Shown: positions 53,300 to 62,502 of the stretch, in pieces | Layout: every line of letters starts with the position of its first letter | Position numbering within the stretch: the first letter of the stretch is position 1 | Assembly (NCBI RefSeq): GCF_000722635.1 | Contig: NZ_JOKH01000004.1 | Location: 142,773-206,772, forward strand | Reading direction: 5' to 3' | Source of the DNA: Endozoicomonas numazuensis | GTDB lineage: Bacteria > Pseudomonadota > Gammaproteobacteria > Pseudomonadales > Endozoicomonadaceae | Length of the DNA stretch: 64,000 bases | The notes under the pieces: generated by a model | The model's input: the letters and a program-made list of their open reading frames with translations, nothing else | Database searches by the model: none | What the model was told of the DNA's origin: nothing | Made by a program: the position numbers and the translations under genes

Positions 53300-53322
53300 T
53301 TTGTCCATAGACTATGGACAAA
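53300..53322. repeat. Perfect 23-bp palindrome TTTGTCCATAG-A-CTATGGACAAA
   Basis: Eleven-base arms around a single base, 15 bases beyond the 3' end of fic. It could be a hairpin ending the fic transcript or an operator. No gene starts nearby on the plus strand. The rest of 53091-53336 shows no gene. Confidence 0.75.
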
Positions 53323-53336
53323 TCAACTACTGATAA

Positions 53337-54455
53337 TCAATTTGAGCGACTTACCAGGTAAGGAGTAATGTCATTACTATCTCTGGTCATCAGATCAAGT
53401 AACTTCCGGTGCACAAACAATTTCTCCTTGCCGGACTGAATTTCGTCGAGAACCCCAATAGAACAGAGTTGTTTGAGATAAAGAGAAGCTGTCTGTCGCT
53501 TGGCTATGTTTCTTTCAGTCAAATTACTGATTCTGCAGTAAGGCTGTTCAAAAATAACCTGGACCAGCTCATGGCTGTATATTTTAGGCGCTTGTTGTTG
53601 AACCCATCGGGATGTCAGTTCCATCAACTTCCTAATACCCGCTATTTTTTCCCGGGTCCAACAGGAAGTGTTTTCTACTGCCTGCAGCATATATAAAACC
53701 CATGGCTCCCAGACTTGCTCATGAGTTACCTGATTGAGCAACTGATAGTATTGAGCTTTATTTCGGACAATGTAATGACTCAAATAGAGAATGGGTAATG
53801 TCAGTAAATCCTGCTCCAGCATGTAGAGAATATTCAATATCCGACCGGTTCGGCCATTGCCATCGGTAAAGGGATGAATAGCTTCAAACTGATAATGAGT
53901 TACGGCCATTTTCACCAGCGGGTCGGTGTCGTCTTCAGCGTGAACATATTGCTCCCAGTTTGCCAGCAAGTCACGAATAACGATTTCTCCAACAGGAGGG
54001 GTATAAATTATCTTGCCCGTCAGATCATTGGCCAGTGTCGTACCTGGCACTTTGCGAACATTCATCTCACAGCCTTTTATAGTACTGCAGACTGCGACCG
54101 CCATATTGGTAGATATAGGCCTTTGGGCCAACTGCTGAACACCCGAGAAAAGTGCTGTTCGGTATCTAAGAGCCTCTTTGGTTGCAGGGTCTGCTTGGCT
54201 GTCCTCTTCTGCATACTGGAATAACTTATCGGTGGTTGTGACAATATTCTCTATTTCGGAACTGTCTTTCGCTTCCAGAAGTGGCAGCATATTGATCAAC
54301 AGCTCCTGATTCGGGAGTAATTCTCCAGCCTGTTTAAGCTCTGCCAGAGCAGATCGAGCCCTGATACATGCTTTGAGAACAGGTACTGTTTCCAGATTCT
54401 GAGTAGGAGGCAGAGGCGGGAGCTGGTTGTAAGGCTGATCGGGCTGCCACTTCAT
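53337..54455 (-). CDS. Fic-domain AMP-transferase, class II (SoFic-like)
   Basis: Fic proteins AMPylate target or self hydroxyl side chains. ATG 54455 gives MKWQPDQPYNQLPPLPP, the normal opening of this family, and a 372-residue product. The active-site motif HPFTDGNGRTGR lies at about residues 194-205. An inhibitory-helix motif SSEIEN ([S/T]xxxE[G/N]) lies near residues 65-70, N-terminal to the Fic core, which defines class II. A C-terminal winged-helix region (about 290-350, NIAKRQTASLYLKQL) is present, as in self-regulating Fic proteins. Several ATCGACA sites lie just upstream. Confidence 0.93.
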   Translation of the reverse strand: MKWQPDQPYNQLPPLPPTQNLETVPVLKACIRARSALAELKQAGELLPNQELLINMLPLLEAKDSSEIENIVTTTDKLFQYAEEDSQADPATKEALRYRTALFSGVQQLAQRPISTNMAVAVCSTIKGCEMNVRKVPGTTLANDLTGKIIYTPPVGEIVIRDLLANWEQYVHAEDDTDPLVKMAVTHYQFEAIHPFTDGNGRTGRILNILYMLEQDLLTLPILYLSHYIVRNKAQYYQLLNQVTHEQVWEPWVLYMLQAVENTSCWTREKIAGIRKLMELTSRWVQQQAPKIYSHELVQVIFEQPYCRISNLTERNIAKRQTASLYLKQLCSIGVLDEIQSGKEKLFVHRKLLDLMTRDSNDITPYLVSRSN

Positions 54456-54474
54456 GTTTATAAACCGGTAAAAA

Positions 54475-54571
54475 ATCGACACGTAATCAGCTTATGTCGA
54501 TAGTATCGACATGTAAAGAAAACGTGTTCAAAAAAATCAATTTTATCGACACGTTCTACAGTTATGTCGAT
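54475..54571. promoter_or_regulatory. Operator cluster upstream of fic: five ATCGACAY/RTGTCGAT sites
   Basis: ATCGACACGT at 54475-54484 and 54545-54554 are each followed after exactly nine bases by ATGTCGAT (54494-54501 and 54564-54571), two identical dyads 70 bases apart. A further ATCGACATGT at 54505-54514 makes a perfect palindrome with the neighbouring site, ATGTCGAT-AGT-ATCGACAT (54494-54512). The cluster starts 20 bases upstream of the fic ATG and probably covers its promoter. Confidence 0.8.
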
Positions 54572-54656
54572 TTCATAAACATGAGATAACAGCCCTATCC
54601 CTTCTCTATTCTGACCTTCACTGACCCGTAAGTTGACATATCACCCATAGGTCTTT

Positions 54657-54685
54657 ATTTTAATTAAACACTGTTTAATTAAAAT
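54657..54685. promoter_or_regulatory. Perfect 29-bp palindrome upstream of the TetR gene
   Basis: Fourteen-base arms (54657-54670 and 54672-54685) around a single C, with core TTAAACACTGTTTAA. It ends six bases before the regulator's ATG, so it is very probably its autoregulatory operator. Confidence 0.8.
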
Positions 54686-54691
54686 AACATT

Positions 54692-55288
54692 ATGGCCAGA
54701 AGATACGATCACTCCAGGGAAGAAATACAACAGCTGACGCTGGAGAAGGTCAGTGAGATTCTGAAAACAGAGTCGGTTCACTCGCTTTCCCTGAGAAAGA
54801 TCGCCAAAGTAGTGGGTTATACGCCAGCCACCCTGATTAATATTTTTGGTAATTACTCGGGATTATTGCTGGCCGTTAACGCTGAAAGCCTTGATGAGCT
54901 TCATGAGCTTTCAATAACGGCTTTGGCCTCTGAAGCCAACGCTTTGAAAAAGTTGCATGCTCTTGCCAACGTCTACCTTTCCTATGCCTGTGAGCACACA
55001 CACCGGTGGCAGTTGATCTTTGATCATCGCATGCCTGAGGGTGAAGAAGTTCCTCACTGGCACCAACAGCGGATTGATTTGATGTTCAGCTTGCTGGATG
55101 GCTGTCTTCAAATTATTGCCCCGGAAAAAAGCAGCTCCGAACGAGAAACGGCTACCCGAGTGCTGTGGGCTGGCGTACACGGCATTTGCCTGCTCGCGAC
55201 TGAAGACAAACTCTTTTCTAAAGCCCATGCGTCTGGAGAAATGTTGATCCAGTCACTGATCGATAACTACTTGAATAGCTGGTGTTAG
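54692..55288 (+). CDS. TetR-family regulator of the acyltransferase gene
   Basis: A 198-residue regulator with an N-terminal TetR helix-turn-helix (about 10-55, VHSLSLRKIAKVVGYTPATLINIFGNYSGLL) and a C-terminal ligand domain with the LWAGVHGICLLATEDKL segment (about 152-168), as in the WHG-type TetR C-terminus. It is followed 52 bases later by the MFS-acyltransferase gene, which it likely controls. A perfect palindrome sits directly upstream. Confidence 0.85.
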   Translation: MARRYDHSREEIQQLTLEKVSEILKTESVHSLSLRKIAKVVGYTPATLINIFGNYSGLLLAVNAESLDELHELSITALASEANALKKLHALANVYLSYACEHTHRWQLIFDHRMPEGEEVPHWHQQRIDLMFSLLDGCLQIIAPEKSSSERETATRVLWAGVHGICLLATEDKLFSKAHASGEMLIQSLIDNYLNSWC

Positions 55289-55340
55289 GATCATCATCAG
55301 CTCTGAATGAATAAAAATAATAATGTCAGGGAGTGTCACC

Positions 55341-57215
55341 ATGTCGGATACCCACCAATTCAGTCTTTTAGGAAAAAGACGATTTCTGCCGTTTTTTGGC
55401 ACCCAGTTTCTGGGCGCTTTCAACGATAACGTTTATAAAAACTGTCTTATGCTGATGGTGGTTTTTGCAGGTGCTTCTGCCTTGCCAGCCAGTGTCGACA
55501 CCATGGTCAATCTGGCTGCCGGGTTGTTCATCCTGCCTTTCTTCCTGTTTTCAGGGATGGCAGGGCAGCTTGCAGACAAATATGAAAAGTCAGAAATTAT
55601 TCGTAAGATCAAACTCGTTGAAATATGTATTATGGCTGTAGCTGCCTACGCCATTATTTCTGAAAGCTTCACTGCCATGCTGGTTCTGTTATTTCTGATG
55701 GGCACTCAAAGTGCCTTCTTTGGGCCAGTGAAATACGCTTTGCTTCCCCAGACTCTGAAAGATGAGGAACTGGTGGGCGGTAATGCCTTGGTGGAAATGG
55801 GCACTTTTGTTGCTATTCTGGCAGGTACTATTGGTGCAGGCTTTCTGATCGAGTTTCCCAACGCCAATCAATGGATTGCTGGTTCGATTGTTGTGTTCGC
55901 CATACTGGGTTATTTCTGCAGTCGTGGTATTCCAACTATGCCGTCTACTGCCCCTGACCTGAAACTGGACTGGAACCCTGTCACTCAAACCCTGAGAACT
56001 CTTCGTTACGCTAAAGCAGACAAGGCTACCTTTCAATCAATTCTGGCTATTTCGTGGTTCTGGGCATTGGGAGCCGCTTATCTGACCCAACTTCCTAATT
56101 TTGCCAGTGACGTACTTTCCGGTGGGCCTCAGGTTGTCACTCTGATGCTGGCTGTATTTACGATGGGTATTGCTCTTGGGTCAATGATTTGTGAGCGCCT
56201 GTCCGGCAACATTATTGAGATTGGTATCGTCCCTCTGGGCTCCCTCGGACTCAGCATTTTCGGTATTGATCTATTTTTTGCCATCAACCCCGTCACCACT
56301 CCTCTTATGGGGGCGGGAGAATTTCTTAGTCATTCTTCAAACATCCGTGTACTGTTTGACCTGGCCATGATTGGCTTTTCCGGAGGGGTATTTATTGTTC
56401 CTCTGTATGCTCTGATTCAACAAAGAGCAAAACCAGAACAGAGAGCACAGATCATAGCCGCCAATAACGTTCTTAACTCACTGTTCATGGTAGGCAGTGC
56501 TGCGGCTGGTATTGTCATGCTGGGCGTCATGGATTTATCGATTCCTGTGTTCTTCCTTACGTTGGCTGTCGTCAATCTGGCTATTGTTGCCTATGTCTAT
56601 TCACAGGTACCTGAGTTTGTTCTTCGCTTTGTGATCTGGATGCTCTCACACACAATGTACCGTGTTACCCACAAACAGCTGGACAATATTCCCCGGGAAG
56701 GAGCCGCTGTACTGGTTTGCAATCATGTCTCCTATGTCGATGCACTTTTGATTGGTGGAGCAGTGAAACGCCCGGTGCGCTTTGTTATGGACAGAAATAT
56801 TTACAACCTTCCTGTCCTGAATCGACTCTTCAAACTCAGCAAAACCATTCCGATCTGTCCGGAGCACAAAGACCCTGAAACCTTCCACAAAGCCTTTGAA
56901 AAAATCAGTGAAGAGCTAAAAGAAGGAAACCTGGTCTGCATTTTCCCGGAAGGCCGACTGACTCAAGACGGCAGCCTGGGCCAGTTTAAAAAAGGCATAG
57001 AGAAAATCCTGAAAAGCGACCCGGTACCGGTTGTTCCTATGGCTTTAAAAGGCTTATGGGGCAGTGTTTTCAGTCATAAAGGTGGGCAGGCTTTAACCAC
57101 TCGCCCGAGACGGTTCTGGTCAAGAGTCGAGTTTATTGCAGAACCTCCCATTCCCGCACAGGACAGCAATGCTCACCTGCTGGAAAAGAAAGTCGCAGAT
57201 ATGTTGGCTTACTAA
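55341..57215 (+). CDS. MFS transporter-acyltransferase fusion (lysophospholipid recycling type)
   Basis: Membrane protein with two parts. Residues about 10-420 form an MFS transporter of the LplT type (FGTQFLGAFNDNVYKN, then a FFGPVKYALLPQ segment). Residues about 435-624 form a PlsC acyltransferase with NHVSYVD (about 461-467), RFVMDRNIYN and FPEGRLTQDG. It lacks the acyl-ACP synthetase domain that full Aas fusions carry. Predicted role is uptake or flipping of lysophospholipids and their re-acylation. ATG 55341 is chosen because AGGGAG lies about eight bases before it; ATG 55323 is possible. Confidence 0.88.
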   Translation: MSDTHQFSLLGKRRFLPFFGTQFLGAFNDNVYKNCLMLMVVFAGASALPASVDTMVNLAAGLFILPFFLFSGMAGQLADKYEKSEIIRKIKLVEICIMAVAAYAIISESFTAMLVLLFLMGTQSAFFGPVKYALLPQTLKDEELVGGNALVEMGTFVAILAGTIGAGFLIEFPNANQWIAGSIVVFAILGYFCSRGIPTMPSTAPDLKLDWNPVTQTLRTLRYAKADKATFQSILAISWFWALGAAYLTQLPNFASDVLSGGPQVVTLMLAVFTMGIALGSMICERLSGNIIEIGIVPLGSLGLSIFGIDLFFAINPVTTPLMGAGEFLSHSSNIRVLFDLAMIGFSGGVFIVPLYALIQQRAKPEQRAQIIAANNVLNSLFMVGSAAAGIVMLGVMDLSIPVFFLTLAVVNLAIVAYVYSQVPEFVLRFVIWMLSHTMYRVTHKQLDNIPREGAAVLVCNHVSYVDALLIGGAVKRPVRFVMDRNIYNLPVLNRLFKLSKTIPICPEHKDPETFHKAFEKISEELKEGNLVCIFPEGRLTQDGSLGQFKKGIEKILKSDPVPVVPMALKGLWGSVFSHKGGQALTTRPRRFWSRVEFIAEPPIPAQDSNAHLLEKKVADMLAY

Positions 57216-57709
57216 AGCTGGATCAGAAGAATTAAACAGGTGGCCTGTTTCTTTTCCTTAACCAGAATGGAGTCAGAAACAAGCTGCCTGTTAGCAGCGC
57301 CGTCAAGGTGAGAAACAAACCAAAAAAAGGCTGCAGGAAATAAATAATAGCAGTGGTTGAAGAAACATGATCGCCTGAGTAGAAGGGAGCCAGAGCCATA
57401 TAATAACAGTGAATCATGGTGCCCACTGCCGCCAGAAATCCCCATAAAACCAGCCAGCAGAATGCCGCACAGACAGAAGTAAGGGATTAAATTCAACAGC
57501 CCCAGGATCACCAAACCGGGAGCATCCGACCATTCCACCTGCACAAACGATCCTACTCTCTCCATAGCTGATTGCTGCCCCAAAATCAGATCAATAATGA
57601 AATGTGCAACAGGAGCGGCCAGAAAGCCCACCAGCAAAACCGCTATCAGCAAGCATCTGCGAAAGTTGTCAAACTCGTGAAATTTAATCGTCATATTGTC
57701 TGGCTTCAC
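57212..57709 (-). pseudogene. Small membrane protein, probably frameshifted
   Basis: The frame from 57709 gives two hydrophobic segments (about 20-42 and 66-90) and then, after about residue 92, low-quality sequence. The +1 frame, open from about 57475 to 57232, continues instead with WLVLWGFLAAVGTMIHCYYMALAPF and STTAIIYFLQPFFGLFLTLTALL, two normal membrane helices ending in WLRKRNRPPV. One gene of about 160 residues with four helices has therefore probably been split by a single-base change near 57440-57475. Unknown function. It is convergent with the MFS-acyltransferase gene. Confidence 0.45.
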
Positions 57710-57894
57710 AATGCAGAAAAGCTTTCTTTTTATTATTAATATCTGAATTTTTCACCGGGGTATGGTAAACCATTATCAGAGCTAAGCTGACTGTCTTTAA
57801 GAAATGTGTCATGAATGGAATCAAATCTTATAGCCCTGTCGTACAAACCTACATTTAAGATTGCCAACCCGACGCTACTAAACTTCCAGACGCT

Positions 57895-58685
57895 ATTGCC
57901 CATCCTCCACTGTCAGGAGAGGACGTTCGCTATGTCATTGCCCAGGGTCCCAGCATGGTTCCCCATAAAGCGGATAAGAACACTATAGAACAAGCACTGC
58001 AATTCAACTTTTCGACACTGAAAACGGCCTGTTCAATGGCTTCACAATACAACTCTCAGCTCATCACTTTTCCGGAACTGTTTCTCACTGGCTATGAATT
58101 TGCCAACGGCGATCAGATTAATAAAGAAATACCGGCCAAAGCTGCTGAGCTGATAGAAAAACTGGGATACCACGAAAAAATCAATCAGTTGGCCACCGCT
58201 CTCAAGATGACCATCGTCTGCCCTATGCCCTTCAAGGGGAAAGATCCCAAAGGCAACGCAGGGATTTATGATACAGCCATTATTTTCCAGCCAGAAGGCA
58301 GCCGGCAGATACAGTTCAAGAATCACCTCTGGGGCCTGGATGAACGACCATGATTTCGTTATCCCGAATACCCTGAGCTGTCACCCGAGAATAACTATCA
58401 GAATGACTCCAATGCGTTCAGAGTGCATTTAATCAATGGTTTTTTTGTAACCCTTATGGCAAAACTATGGTGGCAGCTGTCAGCAACGAAGACTGCCTGC
58501 TGATTGCCGACTGCCTCCGCAAAGACATCAAGAACACCCAACCTGCCGACACAGACTATCTGATCAATCGCAGACCTGAGATCTACACGGCCCTGACCAA
58601 AAAAGCAGCCCCTTTCCCTTACGGAAAGCAATACACCTATGACCAACAACAACACAAAGATCCAAAACAGCCTGACAAACCCTGA
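57895..58685 (+). pseudogene. Carbon-nitrogen hydrolase (nitrilase superfamily), decayed
   Basis: The first part (to 58353) encodes VRYVIAQGPSM…QLITFPELFLTGYEF with the catalytic Glu of the nitrilase fold and ends early after QFKNHLWGLDERP, around the catalytic-Lys position. A later frame (58467-58685) carries AAVSNEDCLLIADCLRKDI, typical of the C-terminal part. The central portion with the catalytic cysteine is missing and there are frame changes. It precedes the glutamate decarboxylase-like gene. Confidence 0.7.
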
Positions 58686-58720
58686 GCAACAACCCTTTTA
58701 ACTCCAGAAGGAACTCCAAC

Positions 58721-60463
58721 ATACCAAGGAACGGAAAAACCACCGCTCTGACACCTGAACATCTTTTTGAACCACTGACACCGGTCTATGGTCGTGAAGA
58801 TTTTGCCGGCGGTCTCAACCTCTCAGCCGCAGAACTGCCTGACTACCCGACACCAGCAGACTCGGTCTACCAGATGATCAAGAACGAACTGCTGATGGAT
58901 GCCAAGCCTGGTCTGAACCTGGCAACGTTCTGTAATGAAGCCTACACCGATCCCTGGGGTGAGAAGGTGGTCAAAGACAGCATCATGAAAAACTTCATTG
59001 ATCACACGGAATACCCCGGCACCAATCTGGCAGAAAAACGCTCAACCCGCATGTTGGCCAAAGAGCTGGGCACTCAGTTTGATGAAAAAGCACCTGCTCA
59101 CAAGCAAGAAGAAGCGGCTCAGGCACTTTATGGAACTGCCACCATTGGTTCCTCTGAAGCCGTAATGCTCGGGCTGATTGCCCATAAATTCATCTGGAAC
59201 CTCAAACAGAGAGTATTGCTGGATAACAGTGACACACTGGGCATAAAAGTCGATGCCAGAGACAGACCTGTTGTTTTGATGAGCTCACAAGTGCACGGTT
59301 GCTGGGACAAGTTCTGCCGTTACTACGATGCGACGTCTCTTTATATAGAAGTCGATGGATCGCCTTATGCCATTCACGATGGCGATATCGTTAAGAAGGT
59401 TCTGGAAACAGAAATAGAAGATCCTGTGTCTCCGTATGCAAAACAAATAAGAACAGCCATGGGCTATAAGCCAGGCACCCAGAAAGGCCGCTGTATTGTA
59501 GAACTGGTGATGGCGGTTGGCACTTGTGTTGGAACAACCTTTACTGGAAACAGCGACAATGTTCCTGCAATAGACGACGCTGTGGATAACTTCTGTCTGG
59601 AACAGAATAAACAGTACAGTGATGAACAACAACAGCAGTTCAACGAACTCTATCAGCAGGAATACGCCAGACTTTATCCACAGCAGCCAGCCCCCAAGCG
59701 CATCCCGGAAATTATGGATATCCCTGTTCATATTGATGCGGCCAGTGCAGGCTTTGTTCTGATGTTTTCCTCATCAGGTTCAGCCATTCCTTTCAATTTC
59801 AAAGACTGTCCCAAACGGGTTCTGTCTATCAACGTGTCTAACCACAAATTCGGTATGACCTTTACCGGCATGGGCAGTGCCATCTTCAAAGACAGCTCTG
59901 TCGTAGATCCTTCCCTTGTCTATAACATCGCTTATCTCGGTGGCAGCTTTGACGACTACACTGTCAACTTCTCTCGGGGATCCGCAATGATCGTTATGCA
60001 GTACTACAACTTTCTGCGCTTTGGCCGGAGAGGCTATCGAGACATTATGGATAACTGCGTTGAAAACAGTCGCTGGTTTGTCAAACAGCTGGAGTTAAAC
60101 CCCAAACTCAGCCAGCACTTTACCAACGTCAGTAATATCGATATCAGTGGGGAAAATGAGCGTATGGAGCTGCCCATCATAGCTCTGACCTGGACGGATC
60201 CAGATAACAAACCCAGCTGGGACCTGGTGGATATGCCAGACAAGCTGGCACAGAGCGGCTGGGTTGTACCTGCTTACAACATCCGCGTGCATACTCCGGA
60301 AGATACAGATGGTATCCAGTTTCTGAGAATTGTCGTACAACAGGTAGTCACCCGGGACAAACTGAACACACTGCTTCAAAGTATGGAAGTAGCTCTATCT
60401 CAGCTGGATGATTCTGGCACCAGGCAGACGAAAAGATTGATTAAGGCGCTTCTTGCGCCTTGA
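58721..60463 (+). CDS. Glutamate decarboxylase-like PLP enzyme, N-terminal start unclear
   Basis: Group II PLP-dependent decarboxylase related to glutamate decarboxylase. The first ATG is at 58874, but homology to GAD N-termini (HLFEPLTPVYGREDF…LPDYPTPADSVYQMIKNELLMDAKPGLNLATFC) begins in frame at least 40 codons earlier. An AAGGA site at 58708-58712 is followed eight bases later by ATA at 58721, where an ATG would be expected. From there the product is 580 residues; from 58874 it is 529. Core motifs are present: TIGSSEAVMLG (substrate/PLP), HIDAASAGFV, and SINVSNHKFG with the PLP lysine. An acidic insert is present around 245-285. Confidence 0.82.
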   Translation: MPRNGKTTALTPEHLFEPLTPVYGREDFAGGLNLSAAELPDYPTPADSVYQMIKNELLMDAKPGLNLATFCNEAYTDPWGEKVVKDSIMKNFIDHTEYPGTNLAEKRSTRMLAKELGTQFDEKAPAHKQEEAAQALYGTATIGSSEAVMLGLIAHKFIWNLKQRVLLDNSDTLGIKVDARDRPVVLMSSQVHGCWDKFCRYYDATSLYIEVDGSPYAIHDGDIVKKVLETEIEDPVSPYAKQIRTAMGYKPGTQKGRCIVELVMAVGTCVGTTFTGNSDNVPAIDDAVDNFCLEQNKQYSDEQQQQFNELYQQEYARLYPQQPAPKRIPEIMDIPVHIDAASAGFVLMFSSSGSAIPFNFKDCPKRVLSINVSNHKFGMTFTGMGSAIFKDSSVVDPSLVYNIAYLGGSFDDYTVNFSRGSAMIVMQYYNFLRFGRRGYRDIMDNCVENSRWFVKQLELNPKLSQHFTNVSNIDISGENERMELPIIALTWTDPDNKPSWDLVDMPDKLAQSGWVVPAYNIRVHTPEDTDGIQFLRIVVQQVVTRDKLNTLLQSMEVALSQLDDSGTRQTKRLIKALLAP

Positions 60464-60478
60464 ATACCCATGCTTGGA

Positions 60479-61291
60479 CTATTCGTTAGAAGGACAGATC
60501 AACCCCTCGTGATTGAGATAGAACTTTTCAGCACTGGTTTCAGGCTTCAGACCCAGAAGCTTCACCATAAATTCAGGCAGCTCCAGTGGACTGATCGCTC
60601 TTGTGGCCGGGACAAGTCCTGCCAGCACTTTAATCTTTCCTACCAGTTCGGATGCTTTTTCAGGCTCCATGCCCTGAACGGATCGGATTAAATCTTTAGT
60701 ACATAAGTTATCCATCTTCTTGTTACAGAGCATTCGATTAAGAAACTTGAGATCACCATAAGCTATGGCAGGCTTTTCAGACTCAGAATATGTACTCAGT
60801 TCTGAGGTCAGATACACATCCGCAGGAGTACTTTCAGGGAGATACTCAGGTTCCAGCTGCGCCAGTGGAGTCATACTATTTGTGCAGGTTTTCGCTTCGT
60901 CAATAAATTCATCATCCACCTGAAGGTCAGTGAGTATTGAGTAATCACTCGCTGTCTGGTTGGTATGTGAGCCATTGTCACGCAGTGTTTCAAACTCAAC
61001 CAATTCCACAATGACAAAAGTCACCATGCCTAATATCATAAAAGTGGCGAAAGGTAACACAACATAGATAGGGCAATCGTAGAAGGGCTTATTCCACCCC
61101 CACCATTCGACGCAGGGGCTTGACTCCTGGTCTATAAGCTCATAACTGCTGCGGCCTCGAGAGGAATAGCAACGTTGATCCCCTGAATCAAAACAGCTTT
61201 GAGCAACAGGTGAAAGCAACAAAAGAGCTGCAAATGGAAGAATCCGACTGTATTTGCGAATAACGAATGAGCTCGAACCTGATACCACCAC
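60479..61291 (-). CDS. Membrane-anchored protein of unknown function
   Basis: A 270-residue product from GTG 61291 (a second GTG follows), with an AGGAGAG site just upstream. A signal peptide (about 10-33, ending AQS) precedes a cysteine-rich extracytoplasmic stretch (CFDSGDQRCYSS, SPCVEWWGWNKPFYDCP) and one transmembrane helix (about 77-97, VVLPFATFMILGMVTFVIVE). The remaining 170 residues would be cytoplasmic and acidic. No family recognised. Confidence 0.65.
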   Translation of the reverse strand: MVVSGSSSFVIRKYSRILPFAALLLLSPVAQSCFDSGDQRCYSSRGRSSYELIDQESSPCVEWWGWNKPFYDCPIYVVLPFATFMILGMVTFVIVELVEFETLRDNGSHTNQTASDYSILTDLQVDDEFIDEAKTCTNSMTPLAQLEPEYLPESTPADVYLTSELSTYSESEKPAIAYGDLKFLNRMLCNKKMDNLCTKDLIRSVQGMEPEKASELVGKIKVLAGLVPATRAISPLELPEFMVKLLGLKPETSAEKFYLNHEGLICPSNE

Positions 61292-61382
61292 TTTTCTCTC
61301 CTGCTTTCACCCCGATGAACTAGATAAAGTTAGCCGATAAACGTTCAGTTGCAGGGTAAAAGAAGAAAAAAGTACTTCTTCT

Positions 61383-62408
61383 TCAGGTTAGATTTTGCAG
61401 AATACTGCCTTCATCGCCCCTCAGGCGGACATTCGCCAATGCACCATTTATCAGTGTCAGGTTAGGTGGCAGATGTCCGATATCAGCATCATAGATAACC
61501 GGTACTTCCAGACCGTTCAGTGCATAACTTAATGCCTGTTGATAAGTAAGAGATTGACCATGATGCTCATCAGACGGATTTCTACCAATCAACAGACCGT
61601 TCACATGGTTAAAAATACCTCTGTATTTCAGCCCTAGTAGAGCCCTTATCAAAGCTGTGGGTGAGAGCTCAGCATTTTCCAAAAAAAGTATGATGCCATC
61701 CTGACTGTATCTTTCCTGAAAAGCTTTCAGGTCGAGATAGTCTGACCCCAGCAGATGACACAGGGTATCAAGACAGCCTCCCAACAAACGGCCGGAAAAT
61801 TCAGTGTTCTCCTGATCCCGGCCCAGAGACTTCCAATGTGTAGACTCAGTGAGATTCAACCCTGCATCTGGATTTTCAGCATAAGACTCCCCCCTGACCT
61901 GATACTTTTCTGAGGAATACTGAGTAAATGTTTCACGACTCCCCAGATAAGCCAAAGTATTTGCCGTTAAAGAGTCCTGCTGCAAGCTGTGGAGCTGCAT
62001 CAGGTTGGCACAATGTGCTGTTGCCCAGTTACATTGACTGGTTATTACTGACGTCAATGTACTGATATCAGAGAAGCCTGTCAGCCACTTGGGTTTTGCT
62101 TTGGCTATTTGAGTAAAATCCAGCACTGAAAGCAGATCCATGGCAATCTCTCCTCCCCAGGGAGGCATAATTGCATCGATGGAATCGTCCACTAGAAAAG
62201 AGGTTAGCTCACTGGCTCTTTGCTCCAGTGGTGCACTCACATAATTTTTATCTGACCTGAGACATTTCCCCTCAACCACTTCTAAGCCCTGAGAGCGAAG
62301 ATCCTCAAGGCATTGATCAAGACGTGCATGGTAAGGTTCAGAGACGCCCGAAGAAAACGCTGTGATCGCAACTCGACTGCCAGATTTTAAAGGAGCAGGG
62401 TACTTCAT
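61383..62408 (-). CDS. S66-family peptidase (LD-carboxypeptidase/MccF-like)
   Basis: Serine peptidase of the LdcA/MccF family, acting on muropeptides or on peptide-nucleotide antibiotics. The 341-residue length fits. The nucleophile-region motif appears as LTGFSDIS (near residue 110), the catalytic Glu in FLENAE (near 245) and the His in DIGHLPPNLTL (near 315). MccF-like members differ from LdcA in a short loop, which I cannot resolve by eye, so the substrate is open. Confidence 0.88.
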   Translation of the reverse strand: MKYPAPLKSGSRVAITAFSSGVSEPYHARLDQCLEDLRSQGLEVVEGKCLRSDKNYVSAPLEQRASELTSFLVDDSIDAIMPPWGGEIAMDLLSVLDFTQIAKAKPKWLTGFSDISTLTSVITSQCNWATAHCANLMQLHSLQQDSLTANTLAYLGSRETFTQYSSEKYQVRGESYAENPDAGLNLTESTHWKSLGRDQENTEFSGRLLGGCLDTLCHLLGSDYLDLKAFQERYSQDGIILFLENAELSPTALIRALLGLKYRGIFNHVNGLLIGRNPSDEHHGQSLTYQQALSYALNGLEVPVIYDADIGHLPPNLTLINGALANVRLRGDEGSILQNLT

Positions 62409-62502
62409 TAACGGACTCCATCCATTGATAGCTCAGGCCATGAGCCTAATAAAATTATCCATGGGTAGAAAGGGAAACACCTGTAATCAGGCTATTTCCC
62501 TC

